The position numbers were made by a program, and so were the translations under genes. Source: Rhodeus uyekii (taxonomy: Eukaryota; Chordata; Actinopteri; Cypriniformes; Acheilognathidae). Taken from it: DNA of 64,000 nucleotides. The stretch covers positions 3,207,501 through 3,271,500 of the forward strand of contig JAWRVZ010000057.1 in NCBI GenBank assembly GCA_037043235.1. Reading direction: 5' to 3'. Shown piece after piece: positions 39,340 through 49,257 of the stretch. Numbering within the stretch: position 1 is the first letter of the stretch; the number at the start of each line of letters is the position of its first letter. The notes beneath the pieces are model-generated. The model did not search any database and was not told the DNA's origin. It saw only the letters and a list, made by a program, of their open reading frames with translations.

Positions 39340-42300
39340 GACAATCGTCATTTAAAACAGTGATTCCCAAACTGTGGTCCGCGGACCACTAGTGGTCCGT
39401 GAGGGTATTGCAGGTGGTCCGTGGAAAGGCAAAATAAAATAATACTTTACCTTCATTTTACCAGGAAATTCCCATAAGAATTTTTTTAAGGAATATGTAG
39501 GCCTATATTGATTTTACATTGAATTGTCAAGTTATTCTGCGATTACTAAAATAGGCCAGTGGTGTTCGGAAAATAATCTTGCTATGGAAATAAGCCTGTT
39601 GTTCAAATGAACCTGTGTTGGGTGCTGCCCCTTTAAGGACGCTAATTCGGTTACCATGGTGATCAACGCACAACAAAACAAACCCACTGAGGGAAAGAAA
39701 GGTTGTCATGTTAAAACCACGCTAAACTTTTACTTCAATTACAGTTAAAAATTACAATTTAAACTTTATATTCCCAGCGTAGTGAGTAATTAATGTTGTT
39801 TTAAGTAAATTAATAATTTCTGATGTGATACTGTATATAGATCGCTATTTGAAATTAGCGCCTAAACGTCTAATATTATACACTTGTTTTTTATGTTTAT
39901 GTAGCTATTTACTGTGTTTTAAGTTGCTTGTTGAAATGTTAATGCAGTATATATTACATTTAGCTGATAAACAAAGTTTAGTATGCGTTTGTGACGCAGA
40001 GAATGTTTGATGATGTAAATAATACTAATTGTAGATTGTTTTTGTTTTTACAGTTTTGACCACACATATGCACATAGCCACAGACATACACAAATACTCA
40101 ACAAACTTTAACTACTACAACAACGACCAAATGTGTATATTGTTAGTTCTGCACAAGAGGAATAAAAGACAACATCAAAATCCAACTTAATGTTATCATT
40201 TCATGGGTAACAACCTGATTATGCCCTCGGGCACATGAGTAAATAAATAAATTAAATATGTGGCAGCTATTGTGTGGAGTAAACTTTCTTTTAACAAGCC
40301 TTTTGTCAGGGTTCTGCCACATTCGGTCTAGTCATTTCTTGGTTTTGTGGCAGAGCTCTGACACTGCCGTTATGTCTCTAGTTGTGTGTGTGTGCGCGTC
40401 TGTGACGTCTTTTGTGCGAGTTATGATGTCCGGTCCCGATACTTTGGTCTGGTTCAGTTTCGTTTTGGATCGGGATTTCATAACTCGTGTGTTCGTCCTT
40501 GATGTGAGCGCGTGAGACAAGTGTTTTGCTCATTCTCACGCGCTCTACGTTATGTGAGTGGCCGCGGTTTCAAGCTCTGCTTGTACCACGCGCTCTCATG
40601 TCCTTGTCCTGTGTTGTAAGCACGCGGTTCGTGTTTAAGTCGGCCACGTGCTTTCATGTTGTGTTTTTGTGATGCATCTTTGTTTAATGTCAACACGTGG
40701 CGATTCGCATTGGCTGTGTGTTTGTCTCGTCAATGTGTAACCCTCCCACCTTGTTTCCCTACTTTAATTTGATTTGTTCCCAGCTGTGTCCCATTCAATT
40801 ACCGTTCCTCATGTGTGTACTTAATCCATCCGTGTCTGTTGTCTTGTGCTGGTTTCTCGTCGTTTATGGTTGTGTGGTCCTGCCTCTTGTCAAGTTCTGT
40901 TAAGTCAAGTTTCTAGTCCAGTCCAGTTCATGTTCAAGTCTAGTTCATGTTCTAGTCCTAGTCCTGTTTTCCCCCCTCGGGGTGGTATTTGTTCTGTTTT
41001 ATTTTTCGTTTTTGTAACAATTAAATCCTCACTTGTCTGCAACATTGAGACCTCGTCACATCCCTTCACCCAACCTGACAACTGTTGCACACTGATGTGA
41101 TGACTAGTTATAGTAGTGCTAATAAGCCTATGTAGAGGTGCGGATTAATTCAGGTAAGACTGTGTGTAGACATTTTATTATGCGTGTTATGAGGTGGTCC
41201 GCAAAATTTTTTGATTACAAATAGTGGTCCACACACACAAAACGTTTGAAAACCACTGATTTAAAACACTTCAGCTTTGACAAAGATGTTTGACTGGTTT
41301 TAAAAACTATAAAACAAACCCAAATCAATGCAACAAATCACACAAACCTGAAAGAGCTGGAGTTTTTCTTCATTTTTACAATCAGACTCTTCTTTTTCAA
41401 TTTGCTCCTTCAGCTGTTCAACTTGCCTCTCCTTCTCTCTCACCTATAACCAACAAACAGAGACACTGTTTAACAGAGACGCTCTAACGCAAGCAACGGT
41501 TCACACTTCTGTCAGACCCTAAAATAACTCACCAAACACCACGCCATCTTCTTTTTCAGATCCTCCAGAGTCCGTCTCATATCATCGAGCGATGATAAGC
41601 GTTCATATCTTTCTTTCTTTTGCAAGAACAACTGCCTGAGATCTTTGAGACACTAAAAACGTAAACATATGACCAAAGTGTGATGTTTCCACAATGGTGA
41701 TTGTCAGTGCAAAACATGCCTTGTGAGAGAAAGACTCACCTCCTCTTGTCTTTCCACCTGGTCGCGTGTCAAAGCTTTAGTCTGCTTTATGTGAATGTAG
41801 TCCCTTTTCATTTGCTCCAGAAGAGTTGCTTTCATGAAAAACTGAAACAAAGATGTTGAATAGATGTAAAAAAAAAAAAAAACAAAAGGTGAAAAGTGGT
41901 GCTGGTGAAACATGAAAAATAAATCACCTTGTACTTGTCTGCTTCGCTTTTTGAATGCAGGAACTGTTTACTCATTTCTTGATTAAGGACTGACACAGGA
42001 TTGTCAACCTGTAATATGAAATTAATCCAGAAACACAAAGCGGTTACAGATCTGTGTGCTTTGCATTAAACAGTATTAAATAATTAGCTTTCCTGTAGCT
42101 CAAACAATAAAGAGTGGTGCTTGCAACATCAAGGTCATGGGTTCGATTCCCAGGGAAAGCAAGAACTGATTAGAATGTCAATGTGTTTCTTGAATGCAAT
42201 GTAAGTCACTTTAGATAAAAGCGTCTGCCAAATGCAGAAATGTAAATGTAATAAATTGCAAATAGGTAAAAGAACATGAAATCTTCTTCATAAAATTGCA

Positions 42301-43137
42301 CTATATGTGAACGGATTTTTGTACAAAAAGTACCTGGATGCCAAAATGGTCCAATATAGCGGTTAACTCCTCCTTTTTCGTGGAAATGACATTCCCTAAA
42401 AACAAAGAAAATCTCAATGTATGTGTGAAGAGAGAGGAAGGCCTGTTTGTGATATCACCTGAGGAAAGAAGTCGTGCTTTTACCCATTTTATTCTTGATT
42501 TTACAAGTCCTGCAACCATCACTTGTGATCCGATGCTCAATGCAGATGCTTTCTCCATAAATGTCCCCTTTATATGGGTCGTTTCCTCTGTTTTTTAACT
42601 TTACTTTAATGTCTGCAGAACTTTAAACAAAAGGATTAGAGTGCTTACAAAATACATTACCATGAAGATATATAATTGCATCTTTCCTTTTAAAGACATA
42701 CTAACCTCTCTCCATATTTCACAAAGCCCTTCAAAGAGGTTCCTCTGTTAGTTGTGGTTGCTTTTCCACCGAGACCCACTATAAGTGCTGTCAGAATGGC
42801 ACTTTTCCCAGCTTAGAGCAGCAACACAAAATACATGCATTGAGAAGAGAGTGTTTTTTGAGTAACAGCATTGTCAATACTTGCATGTTTATGAGACGTT
42901 TTTACCAGTGGTTCTCAACCAGGTGAGTGGCATCCACTCTTAATAAACACTAATTTACTTTTAGCTATATAACAATTATTAAAATGCTAAAAATAAATAT
43001 GCAAAACATTAAACTGAGGTACATATCGGCTTAGATAAGAGAGACTTTGAATATTGTCTCGGGACTTGAGAGTCAAAAAGGCTGAGAACCACTTATTTAA
43101 GGAAGTTAAATTACTAAAACAGTTAAGGCATGCATAC

Positions 43138-43188
<51 letters not shown>

Positions 43189-44303
43189 ATGCTTTCAGGC
43201 GTCTCCAAATGTTTGACTGGTAGTGTACATTCAAATTGTGAAAATGTTATAAATTTGAATTCCTGATGGTCCTTACTTCCATTGTTCCCAACGATAAAGT
43301 TGACATTTGGTCCAAACTTGAAGGGCCCGAGCAAATGGTGGCTCATAAAATTCCTTAAAGTGATACTTTCTATGACGCCGATGTCTCCAGTGCCCTGGAA
43401 CGGCACGAGATAAATGCAGTGAAGAACAGTTACAGTCTCTTTTTGGCTACTTTGTAGTTCTACTGAGCATCAAAGATATGAGCCACATTACTCTCAGCAT
43501 GACTGCATTTGTATATGTAAGTATATGTACTTTCCTCTCTTTAAGATAATACATTTGTGATGAGCAATGGAATTTTGCCCAGCACCTATTTTTTCCACAA
43601 CCATTTATTTCTGGCACAAAAGAAGTGATACCTCCATCTACAGGGCGTTGAATGAACTATATCTTGTGCGTTTTGCCCTTATTCACCCAAACTTGTCAAC
43701 AAGGCAACTTGTTGCGAGTGGTAGTTGTGAATTGACTGCAGATGTTTCATATCTGAGATGAGGACATGACTTTCCTGCATCTCAAATAATAGAGCGTGGG
43801 ACTTGCAACGCCAAGGTCATGAGTTTTATTCCCAGGGAAAGCAAGAACTGATTAAAATATCAATGTGTATCTTGAATGCAATGCAAGTCGCTTTGGATAA
43901 AAGCGTCTACCAAATGCATAAATGTAAATGTTATCATTTATCTGAAGAGACCTTTTTAAAGGATACTCTTGAGCACATAACTAAGAGATTTTAGTGTGTC
44001 TTGAAGAAGTTTCAGAGGCTGTTCTGTCCACCTTGACTGATTTCAGTTTTGATGTGTTCAGTTTTGTTTTGACCTTATATTAAATGTTATTTGGACCAGA
44101 CTTGTCACAGTAATGTTCATTATGAAAGCCCCATCAGGTTCTGTTTAGAAAGCCATTAAACTGACCGAAGCAGAGAGCGAGTGATCCTGCAGGACCCCGT
44201 CCTCATCAACCTCCTCCTCATCCTGTACATGTGTTTTACCATCTGTCCTAGGAGCCTTCGACGCTTTTACAACATTGTGAGCACTAGATTTCCTCTTATT
44301 CAT
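25463..44303 (-). CDS. smc6: SMC6, ATPase subunit of the SMC5/6 genome-stability complex
   Basis: SMC6 pairs with SMC5 in a ring complex for recombinational repair and replication-fork stability in the nucleus. I assembled 26 coding exons on the minus strand totalling 3252 bases, an unbroken 1083 codons plus stop, close to the human length of about 1090. Exons in order: 44303-44166, 43394-43277, 42811-42706, 42620-42484, 42395-42334, 42008-41928, 41841-41740, 41652-41533, 41443-41348, 38575-38429, 37105-37017, 36205-36038, 35376-35198, 35088-34887, 33186-33072, 32449-32286, 31980-31845, 31732-31652, 31565-31395, 30194-30057, 29918-29773, 29169-29044, 28932-28827, 26846-26694, 26593-26496, 25535-25463. 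Walker A is GNNGTGKS (82-89), the hinge about 480-660 between two coiled coils, the signature LSGGER (993-998), Walker B CLDEF (1019-1023). The start MNKRK matches the usual M-x-KRK beginning. The C-terminal head is more diverged than expected. Confidence 0.9.
26694..26846 (-). other. smc6: smc6 exon with ABC signature and Walker B
   Basis: This 51-codon, phase 0-0 exon encodes SDMRSLSGGERSFSTVCF and then SPFRCLDEFDVYM. LSGGER is the signature motif that contacts ATP on the partner head, and the D-E pair of CLDEF is the Walker B catalytic acid pair. Both are intact, so the ATPase should be functional. The residues just before it (KPPGQENNNV) differ from the Q-P-G-E-G-N type seen in typical SMC6. 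Confidence 0.92.
27173..28132. mobile_element. Tigger-like non-autonomous element, copy 2 (opposite orientation)
   Basis: The termini are cagtaatacctcggtttacg and gtaaaccgaggtattactg, perfect inverted repeats flanked by TA on both sides. The body is the reverse complement of the 2971-3914 element. There is no transposase frame. It lies in an smc6 intron. Confidence 0.85.
28190..28390. repeat. Dispersed repeat, copy A
   Basis: The aaatcatcatattagaatga segment with a following gaaggatcgtgtgacactga is shared with 32790-32880 and, reversed, with 38770-38830. Boundaries are unclear. It is a common fish interspersed repeat. Confidence 0.5.
29673..29715. repeat. Poly-C tract followed by A-rich run
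   Basis: About 24 consecutive C residues, then AACA and a poly-A run, in an smc6 intron. The minus strand (the transcribed sense of smc6) carries the G-rich version. Confidence 0.95.
30370..30432 (-). other. Tc1 terminus copy plus coding-like remnant in an smc6 intron
   Basis: A second copy of the terminus tacactcacctaaag lies at 30370-30384, about 50 bases from the intact element. Between them, the minus strand reads like coiled-coil coding sequence (EEQLELSELYKM) and then runs into CTTTAG followed by gtgagtg. That donor is supplied by the transposon end. A splice there would include an in-frame stop, so this is probably not used in normal smc6 mRNA. Confidence 0.4.
30433..31323 (-). mobile_element. 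Tc1-like transposon with dead transposase
   Basis: The termini are cactcacctaaaggattatt and its inverse taatcctttaggtgagtg. The minus strand encodes pieces of a Tc1 transposase in different frames: the N-terminal paired-like DNA-binding part (31247-31062, LGFSRTTISSVYKEWCEKG) and the catalytic part (30985-30695, AGGGGVMVWGMFSWHTL). Frame breaks and an altered catalytic region make it a pseudogene. It sits in an smc6 intron, in the same orientation as smc6. Confidence 0.85.
31062..31247 (-). pseudogene. Tc1 transposase N-terminal fragment
   Basis: Helix-turn-helix-like region QSTQLLGFSRTTISSVYKEW. It is out of frame with the catalytic portion downstream, so no full-length product is possible. 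Confidence 0.75.
32608..32652. repeat. (TA)n microsatellite
   Basis: About 20 TA units preceded by a gtatgtatgta run. The Tyr-Ile open frames across it are artefacts. Confidence 0.95.
32745..32890. repeat. Dispersed repeat, copy B
   Basis: It shares aaatcatcatattagaatga and the gatgctgaaaatacagcttt segment with the copies near 28190 and 38630. Short AT-rich, no coding. Confidence 0.45.
33656..34018. mobile_element. Tigger-like MITE
   Basis: After a TA it begins cagtgatccctcgtttattg and ends gtggcgagggattact, an imperfect inverted repeat. It contains a C-homopolymer at about 33696-33709 and subterminal ccgcgataggtgaaaatccg type sequence. It has no transposase. Confidence 0.6.
34282..34424 (+). 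mobile_element. tRNA-derived SINE
   Basis: It starts agctttccagtagtgtggcg, has a gtattcgattcccagggaaa B-box region and the shared tail ending atgcataaatgtaaa. The head has lost several bases compared with the 42086 copy. Confidence 0.75.
35642..35913. mobile_element. Harbinger/Tourist-like palindromic MITE
   Basis: The ends are aaagggatagttta and taaactatccattt. The two halves are inverted copies of each other (cttctgctgaacacaaaaga against cttttgcgttcagtggaaga). It is a typical fish fold-back MITE, in an smc6 intron. Confidence 0.7.
36305..36923. mobile_element. MITE with GGGCGTTTTC termini
   Basis: The left end is agggcgttttcagacctgta and the right end is ccaggtgtgaaaacgcccc, clear inverted repeats. 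The minus-strand ORF inside it is not protein-like. The superfamily is not certain. Confidence 0.6.
37329..38213. mobile_element. MITE with TTAA-type AGGGGTCATGAC termini
   Basis: Left taaaaggggtcatgacaag, right tgtcatcacccctttaa. These inverted ends with a TTAA-like target suggest Kolobok or piggyBac ancestry. About 880 bases, non-coding. Confidence 0.6.
38630..38840. repeat. Dispersed repeat, copy C
   Basis: Contains agctgtattttcagcatcaa and gtcacatgatccttcagaaa, the reverse complements of segments in copies A and B. Confidence 0.45.
39219..39337. repeat. Compound (TA)n-(CA)n microsatellite
   Basis: About 29 TA units pass through tacatacacataca into about 22 CA units. It ends just before the hAT element. 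Confidence 0.95.
39358..41258. mobile_element. hAT-family element with 8-bp target duplication
   Basis: It starts CAGTGATTCCCAAACTGTGG and ends GTTTGAAAACCACTG. The flanks are identical ATTTAAAA octamers at 39350-39357 and 41259-41266, the diagnostic hAT duplication. Internal ggtggtccg motifs repeat near both ends. There is no transposase frame. An LTR-like block (40308-41081) occupies the right half. Confidence 0.8.
40308..41081 (+). mobile_element. LTR-like block nested in the hAT element
   Basis: Begins TGTCAGGGTTCTGCC and ends CCTGACA. The opening and the ggcagagctctgacactgcc motif match the solo LTR at 9460-9883. Repeated gttcatgttcaagtctagtt units and a ttgtaacaattaaa signal lie in its 3' part. 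A 5-base target duplication is not visible, so the exact edges are uncertain. Confidence 0.45.
42086..42251 (+). mobile_element. tRNA-derived SINE (best-preserved copy)
   Basis: The tRNA-like head agctttcctgtagctcaaac has A-box character, the B-box is gggttcgattcccagg, and the body ends gtctgccaaatgcagaaatg. It retains internal RNA polymerase III promoter boxes. Confidence 0.8.
42908..43095. mobile_element. Small hAT-like MITE
   Basis: Left cagtggttctcaaccaggtg, right aaggctgagaaccact. Short inverted termini of a common hAT-derived family. No clean 8-base duplication is visible. Confidence 0.5.
43139..43187. repeat. (GA)n microsatellite
   Basis: About 22 GA units with one interruption, in the smc6 intron between coding exons 2 and 3. 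Confidence 0.95.
43769..43933 (+). mobile_element. tRNA-derived SINE
   Basis: Same family as 42086, with a mutated B-box (gagttttattcccagg). This is the third plus-strand copy within smc6 introns, so it is antisense to the gene. Confidence 0.75.
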
Positions 44304-44700
44304 GGCAGAAAGAGGCCAAACCTAGAAGAGAGCAGAAAGAACACACTACTGCTTGCTATTTCACAGAAACACACCACAGATGTAAGCATGCATTCATAAA
44401 TGTTCTGTCAAATGCAGTTTCTTCACTTAAACAGTCCATTAATTCTGCACAGAGACATGCAACAAGACGTTAAAAACAAGGAAGTTCGTATCTGATGTCA
44501 GAAACGGTTTTTAAAATGTCACGGAAACCATTAATAACAACAGATGCTGCAACACAAAGAGGAAGAACAGATGAATGTGTGAACTCCCGTCACATAACTC
44601 AACTAACGTGGATAAACAGGTGAACAGACCGTTCAAACGCACATCAGGATCAGAAGAACACACGGGTTAAACAGCGTTTAATGCATGTGATTGTACTCAC

Positions 44701-44784
44701 GCCATTCCTCTGCATCTGAAAAGTGAATGTCTTATCGAGGACTTCCTGGTTGATCAACAGCGCGACCGCAACAAACTCCTCCCT
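44701..44784 (-). other. smc6: Probable upstream exon of smc6
   Basis: The block has a good acceptor (cgctttcgttttcag) and donor (gtgagtac). Spliced to 44321, all 28 codons stay open and continue in frame into the MNKRK start. An in-frame ATG at 44715-44713 would add eleven residues (MQRNGVWPLSA). Either this is 5' UTR that happens to be open, or the true start is upstream. Confidence 0.45.
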
Positions 44785-45529
44785 CTGAAAACGAAAGCGC
44801 TTATTAATGCCAAATAAATGTCCTTTTACTTATTTTGTATAAAGAAACTCCTAATAGTACTGAGGAAATTAATCCCAGATACACACATACGTGTGCAAAA
44901 CGTCTGCTAAAGAGCTGGAAAGCGTCTGCTGTGTACAAACATCTGAAAAACGTCTTTTAGATGTCAGTTTTACCTTCATAAATCATTTATCTTAAAGACA
45001 ATTACTAAATGTCTATATAACGTCCGAAAGGAAACGTCCTAGAGACTGATGAGAAAACTACAAAAAATATTCTTTCCAGATGTAAATCAAATAGACATCA
45101 ATAATAATTAATATATTAAAAACTATTTTTACTACTATTATTGATGTTTATTTGATTTAATTACAGTTAATTAACTGAAAACAGCTAGCATCTGACTTTA
45201 TTAAGTGTCAATAATAAAGTTAACTCTCTGAGACAAATTACCACATCAATCTTTTTTTCTTTAAAATATATTTTTACTATCTTAAAGTCATTTCCTACAA
45301 ACTGAGTAATAGTATTTTCTATAAGGATTATTTGTCAATAACAGAGTAGCTATTGTACAGTTTTTTGACTGTTATTGGTATTAACTGGTATTGTTTGCGG
45401 AAAAGTCAGTCTCATGAATAATTTTTGTAAAGGTATATTAATTCGTTTTTGAGGCCAATTACTGTTATGTTGATGAAAGTTGTTTAAATCAGATGACGGT
45501 TGCTCTCCGGAGCTTAAATTTTTTCTTTC

Positions 45530-45610
45530 TTCTGAGCGTTCAAATCTCGCGTTTTTCACGTGACGTTTTTCCCCGCGCTCATAATCGACGTGGACGCGAT
45601 TGATTCGTTA
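45530..45610 (-). promoter_or_regulatory. smc6: Candidate smc6 promoter region
   Basis: A local CpG-rich island contains cacgtgacgt, an E-box overlapping a CRE-like site, in otherwise AT-rich surroundings upstream of the first smc6 exon. Position and composition are the only support. Confidence 0.35.
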
Positions 45611-46134
45611 AAACATCTAGTGGCGGGTTTTCATCGCGTTTGCTCCCAGATGACTTAAATGCTGTAAAATCAATTTGTCATGACATAAATGTGTATGGGG
45701 AGAAATTTACGAATGGTAAGTTTTCCTAGGCAAACGCAACATCGGTTTAAACGGTTGTTAGTTTCAAAGTCTTCAAATCATAAAGGGTTGAAACCACAAC
45801 AGCATTGCTTTGGTTAAAGTAACATTAATTGCTTAGTTCAGGTTGTTACAAACTCTTTGGGTTTCTTAAGTTGTACCTTTAAGTGCATAGTTCAGTGTTT
45901 ATCTTATTTGTTTTTCGATCTAGCCAGGTCCACCATCTTCATGCATTGTATGTGTCATTGCAAGGACTGGCTGTAGCCTATTGGGATATTCAAATTCAGG
46001 ATAAATTGAGACTCTCAACTTTTGTTATGGTTTAAAACTAACGATTATGAATTGACAAAATAACGTCATTTATCAGAGGGTCTGACAAAATGTTAATTGC
46101 TGCGGTCTGTTTAAAATGTTTAAGATTAACTAAT

Positions 46135-46165
<31 letters not shown>
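46135..46165. repeat. Poly-G homopolymer
   Basis: 31 consecutive G residues. Such tracts can form G-quadruplexes and are error-prone in sequencing, so the length is provisional. Confidence 0.95.
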
Positions 46166-46167
<2 letters not shown>

Positions 46168-47099
46168 GTTTTAGTGGAATCTATATGCATTTGTAGGCTT
46201 GTTTTAATGGATTTTGTTGGAATTTAGCTTTTCCCCCCAGTCCGTTGATTTGCCATGTCAAAGAAAGACGCTACTCGTAGATAAATGGAATCAATTTAAT
46301 AGAGAATCAAAAGAGCTCTGAGCTCAGGATTACTGGACCACAATGCCAAAAGATGACATCTGGGCAGTCCAGAATGTCTTACAAGCATATGCAAACAGTT
46401 TATATATTCTTGACTTTCAGTTCATCCCTCGAGTCCACCTCTCCATACAGTGACTGTTGTCAGGTAGATTTCTTCATTGGTTACATCATAGCAATCAGCA
46501 ATCTGCACACAGGAATGCAAGAACCCCTTGCCCCATCCCTTTCTATCTGTAACTTTTCTGGTAAACAGATAGCGTCAACAGTTACAGCCTTGGACTTTTC
46601 ACCGAGTGCATTGTCCTTTGTTTTAGACAGGAAAGATTTGTTACAGAATTAAAACAGTAACTTATGTTAGAACAGAAAAGAACATGTCAATACAATTTGG
46701 AACGTTTTAAACTATCATTAGAAATAAGCACGTCAACACAATTTCTAACATTTTAAACTATATTTTCCTTCAATTTTATAAGCATTTATATAGGAAATTT
46801 GGGCGGGTTTGTCATCAAAAACAAGTCCAATTTTTATCGACCAGCCCAATGCATTATTTTCCGGTCGGACGTGACCAAAAGGAGCCCCATTGGGCGGGAA
46901 CCCTCCCGGGAACCCGCCCAATATGGCAACACTGGTTGGTTTAAGGGTCACGTTGGTCCACTAATTCTAGATTGACAGTTCCTCTTGCCAATCAGTGATA
47001 GAGGGGAGTTGACGTCACTTCAGTGCTGCTGGTGATGTCCACTGATGATGTCACGTTTTACACAGTTGCATTTTTGTATTTTGCACAGCGACTATTACT

Positions 47100-48468
47100 A
47101 GGGATGTGCGAGTCCAGTTACTACACAGTACTAGTCGACTACATGAGAGAAAAAAAACACACAAGACTTTATGGTTCAATGAGTTTACTGACCGGGTAAA
47201 GTAATATAGTTTTTAAATCTCTTTATTTACCAGTTTAGTAAATTCATTGTCTCTGGTATCATCCTGGAAACTGACACGTACTCCTCTGCGGAGCGGGACA
47301 GACCAAAGATCGACCAGTCGATCGCGATCGACGGGTTGGCGACCTCTGCTCTATAAAATTAATACCTTGTTAAACCAGTTATCTCTTCAAATACCTATTA
47401 TGAGGCTATATGTTATGTATAATTTAGGTATATTTAGACTATACACTTAGCAATCGTCTATTTTAGTTCCTCTCTTTCCACAACAAATCAGAACAGAACC
47501 AGAATGAAAAATAGGCTATACGGAGCTCTAAATAAGCCCAAGCGAATTTAAACTAAACTGAAAGTAACCTGCGTTGGGCTCAAGTAGCCTAAATCTCTCA
47601 TTCGGCATGAATCCAGATGTTTCCATATTCCCGATATATTTGGATGCTAAACTGATTCAATGTGTTCCTTGAATGCATATGCAAATGCATAAATGTAAAT
47701 GTAAACTGTTATGTAAGCTAGGCTTTGTACTGTATTTCTTTTATACAGTGTTATGTTGTATTGTTACTGCTGAAAGTTATGATATGAAGTTATGTTCAGA
47801 AAAGTTACTTTTAACAATAAATCTTCCTTTAAAAAGAGCTATTACTCGTAGTATGTTAACTATTCAACTCTGTAACAATCACAAAAAAAGTGTTAAATCA
47901 TCATAGATGATTATGTTTGGCATTCTATAGGGTGTAACATCAATATCACAAATTCATTTAAGAGTATGAAACGGACAACATAAAAAGTAGCAAACATTAT
48001 GCTAATGTACATAAAACGTAAATTGCCTTAATGCCTTTGTGACGTTTTCAATATTGCCTTTGTGCCCTTATTAGACAACAAAAAATGCCTTGGTGCCCTT
48101 TAAATTTCTATAATTTCTAAGGCAACTTGGCAGTGCCCTTTTCGCAACGAATTTCAAGGCCTGCTCCTATGGCCAAGTTTCTTTACAATAAAACAAATGC
48201 TAACATTTTACAATAAGCTTTCATTTTGTTAGCATGAGTTAACATGAACCAAGAATGAATGAAATACTTCTACAGCGTTTATTAATGTCAATCTCAACAT
48301 TTTCCTAGATATTAATATCCAAAGCTATTTAGTTTAATGCGCTATAAACTAACAAAAATAGGGTGACTTTTTTTTTTAAACCATGTTTTTGTGAGAATCA
48401 CCCAACCAGAGATCTACATCCAAAATAAACATAATATGGTGGTTATTATATTGAGCATCCCTAGTGTG
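47100..48468. mobile_element. hAT-like element or composite
   Basis: The left end ctagggatgtgcgagtccag and right end gagcatccctag are inverted. Inside it a gtcgatcgcgatcgacgggt segment is typical of another hAT terminus, suggesting a nested insertion. No transposase frame. Confidence 0.35.
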
Positions 48469-49257
48469 AATATCTCTCGTTTGTCTGCAGCTGGTAAGAG
48501 CTGAGTTCCGAAGAGGAGTTATTGCTCGCTTTATTCGAGAGCAAGTGAAAGAACACTGAACACTTCCGGTCAGGCCATAATCACGCAGCTCATGCGTGTC
48601 TGATTTAAAAAAAAAAAAAAAAAATTATCCCAGATCTTCGCACTGAGGTATGGAGATCTTGGGGAAGGCCTTGTTCTGCCTACTTTTATCCATTGTTCAC
48701 AGGTGAACTATGCTGATGTGGAGGGGATGTAGAAATGCAGATATGCATCAATGGCTCAGATTAAAGAGATGCTGGCATTAAAAATGTCTCTCTCTCTCGA
48801 TAGAAAAGGCATCTGGTCTGAACAAAGTTGCCTAAGTTGTTAGGCTCTCTGTGAGCCTCCTTGGTCTCTGTGAGCATTGATAGGCCACCTCCCAGTTTGG
48901 TAGTCATTATTTTGAGGCCTTTGCTGCTCAAGCTTTATAACCAGTAGGCTGATGCAAGTTCTGAGTGTGAGGCTCTCTGTGAGCCTCCTTGAACACTGAC
49001 TGAATATGAGAGCTAGGCTTCCCTTTAGAGGCTTTTCCTGAAGCCCCCGTTCTCTAGTAGCTCCTTTGACTTGGCAGTGTGGGTATTCTGTTCCCCATAA
49101 CGACTTGTTCCCTATTCACATATTGTCAAGAAATGGTGAGTAAATAATGACTTTTATATTTTGGTGAACTAGTCGTAATGAATGTATTTCTTTTCTTTCT
49201 CAGATTCTCCCCATTTATGCTCTTTAACCATTTGAAAAGGCAAGCTTCTCAACCAAG

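Larger units (their letters stand above)
42706..43394 (-). other. smc6: smc6 exons 2-3: head N-lobe and Walker A
   Basis: The first exon here (43394-43277) encodes GVIESITLRNFMSHHLLGPF and ends within the P-loop. The next (42811-42706) completes it as GTGKSAILTALIVGL. The P-loop is thus split across a junction in which codon 86 (ACT, Thr) is formed by splicing. Canonical SMC6 has Ser at this position; Thr is compatible with a GxxGxGKS/T motif. Confidence 0.85.
45611..49203. other. Repeat-rich spacer between smc6 and tdrd6
   Basis: It contains a G31 homopolymer (46135-46165), a hAT-like segment (47100-48468), a SINE tail (about 47655-47702) and an 80-codon minus-strand frame (46745-46951) rich in G-F-P-P that I do not recognise. 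A plausible non-coding tdrd6 exon ends at the donor at 48648 (CTGAG then gtatgg). I see no protein gene. Confidence 0.5.

Noticed and set aside
46745..46951. A 68-aa Gly/Pro ORF as a gene
   Set aside because: No start context, splice sites or recognised homology; it sits in repeat-rich spacer.
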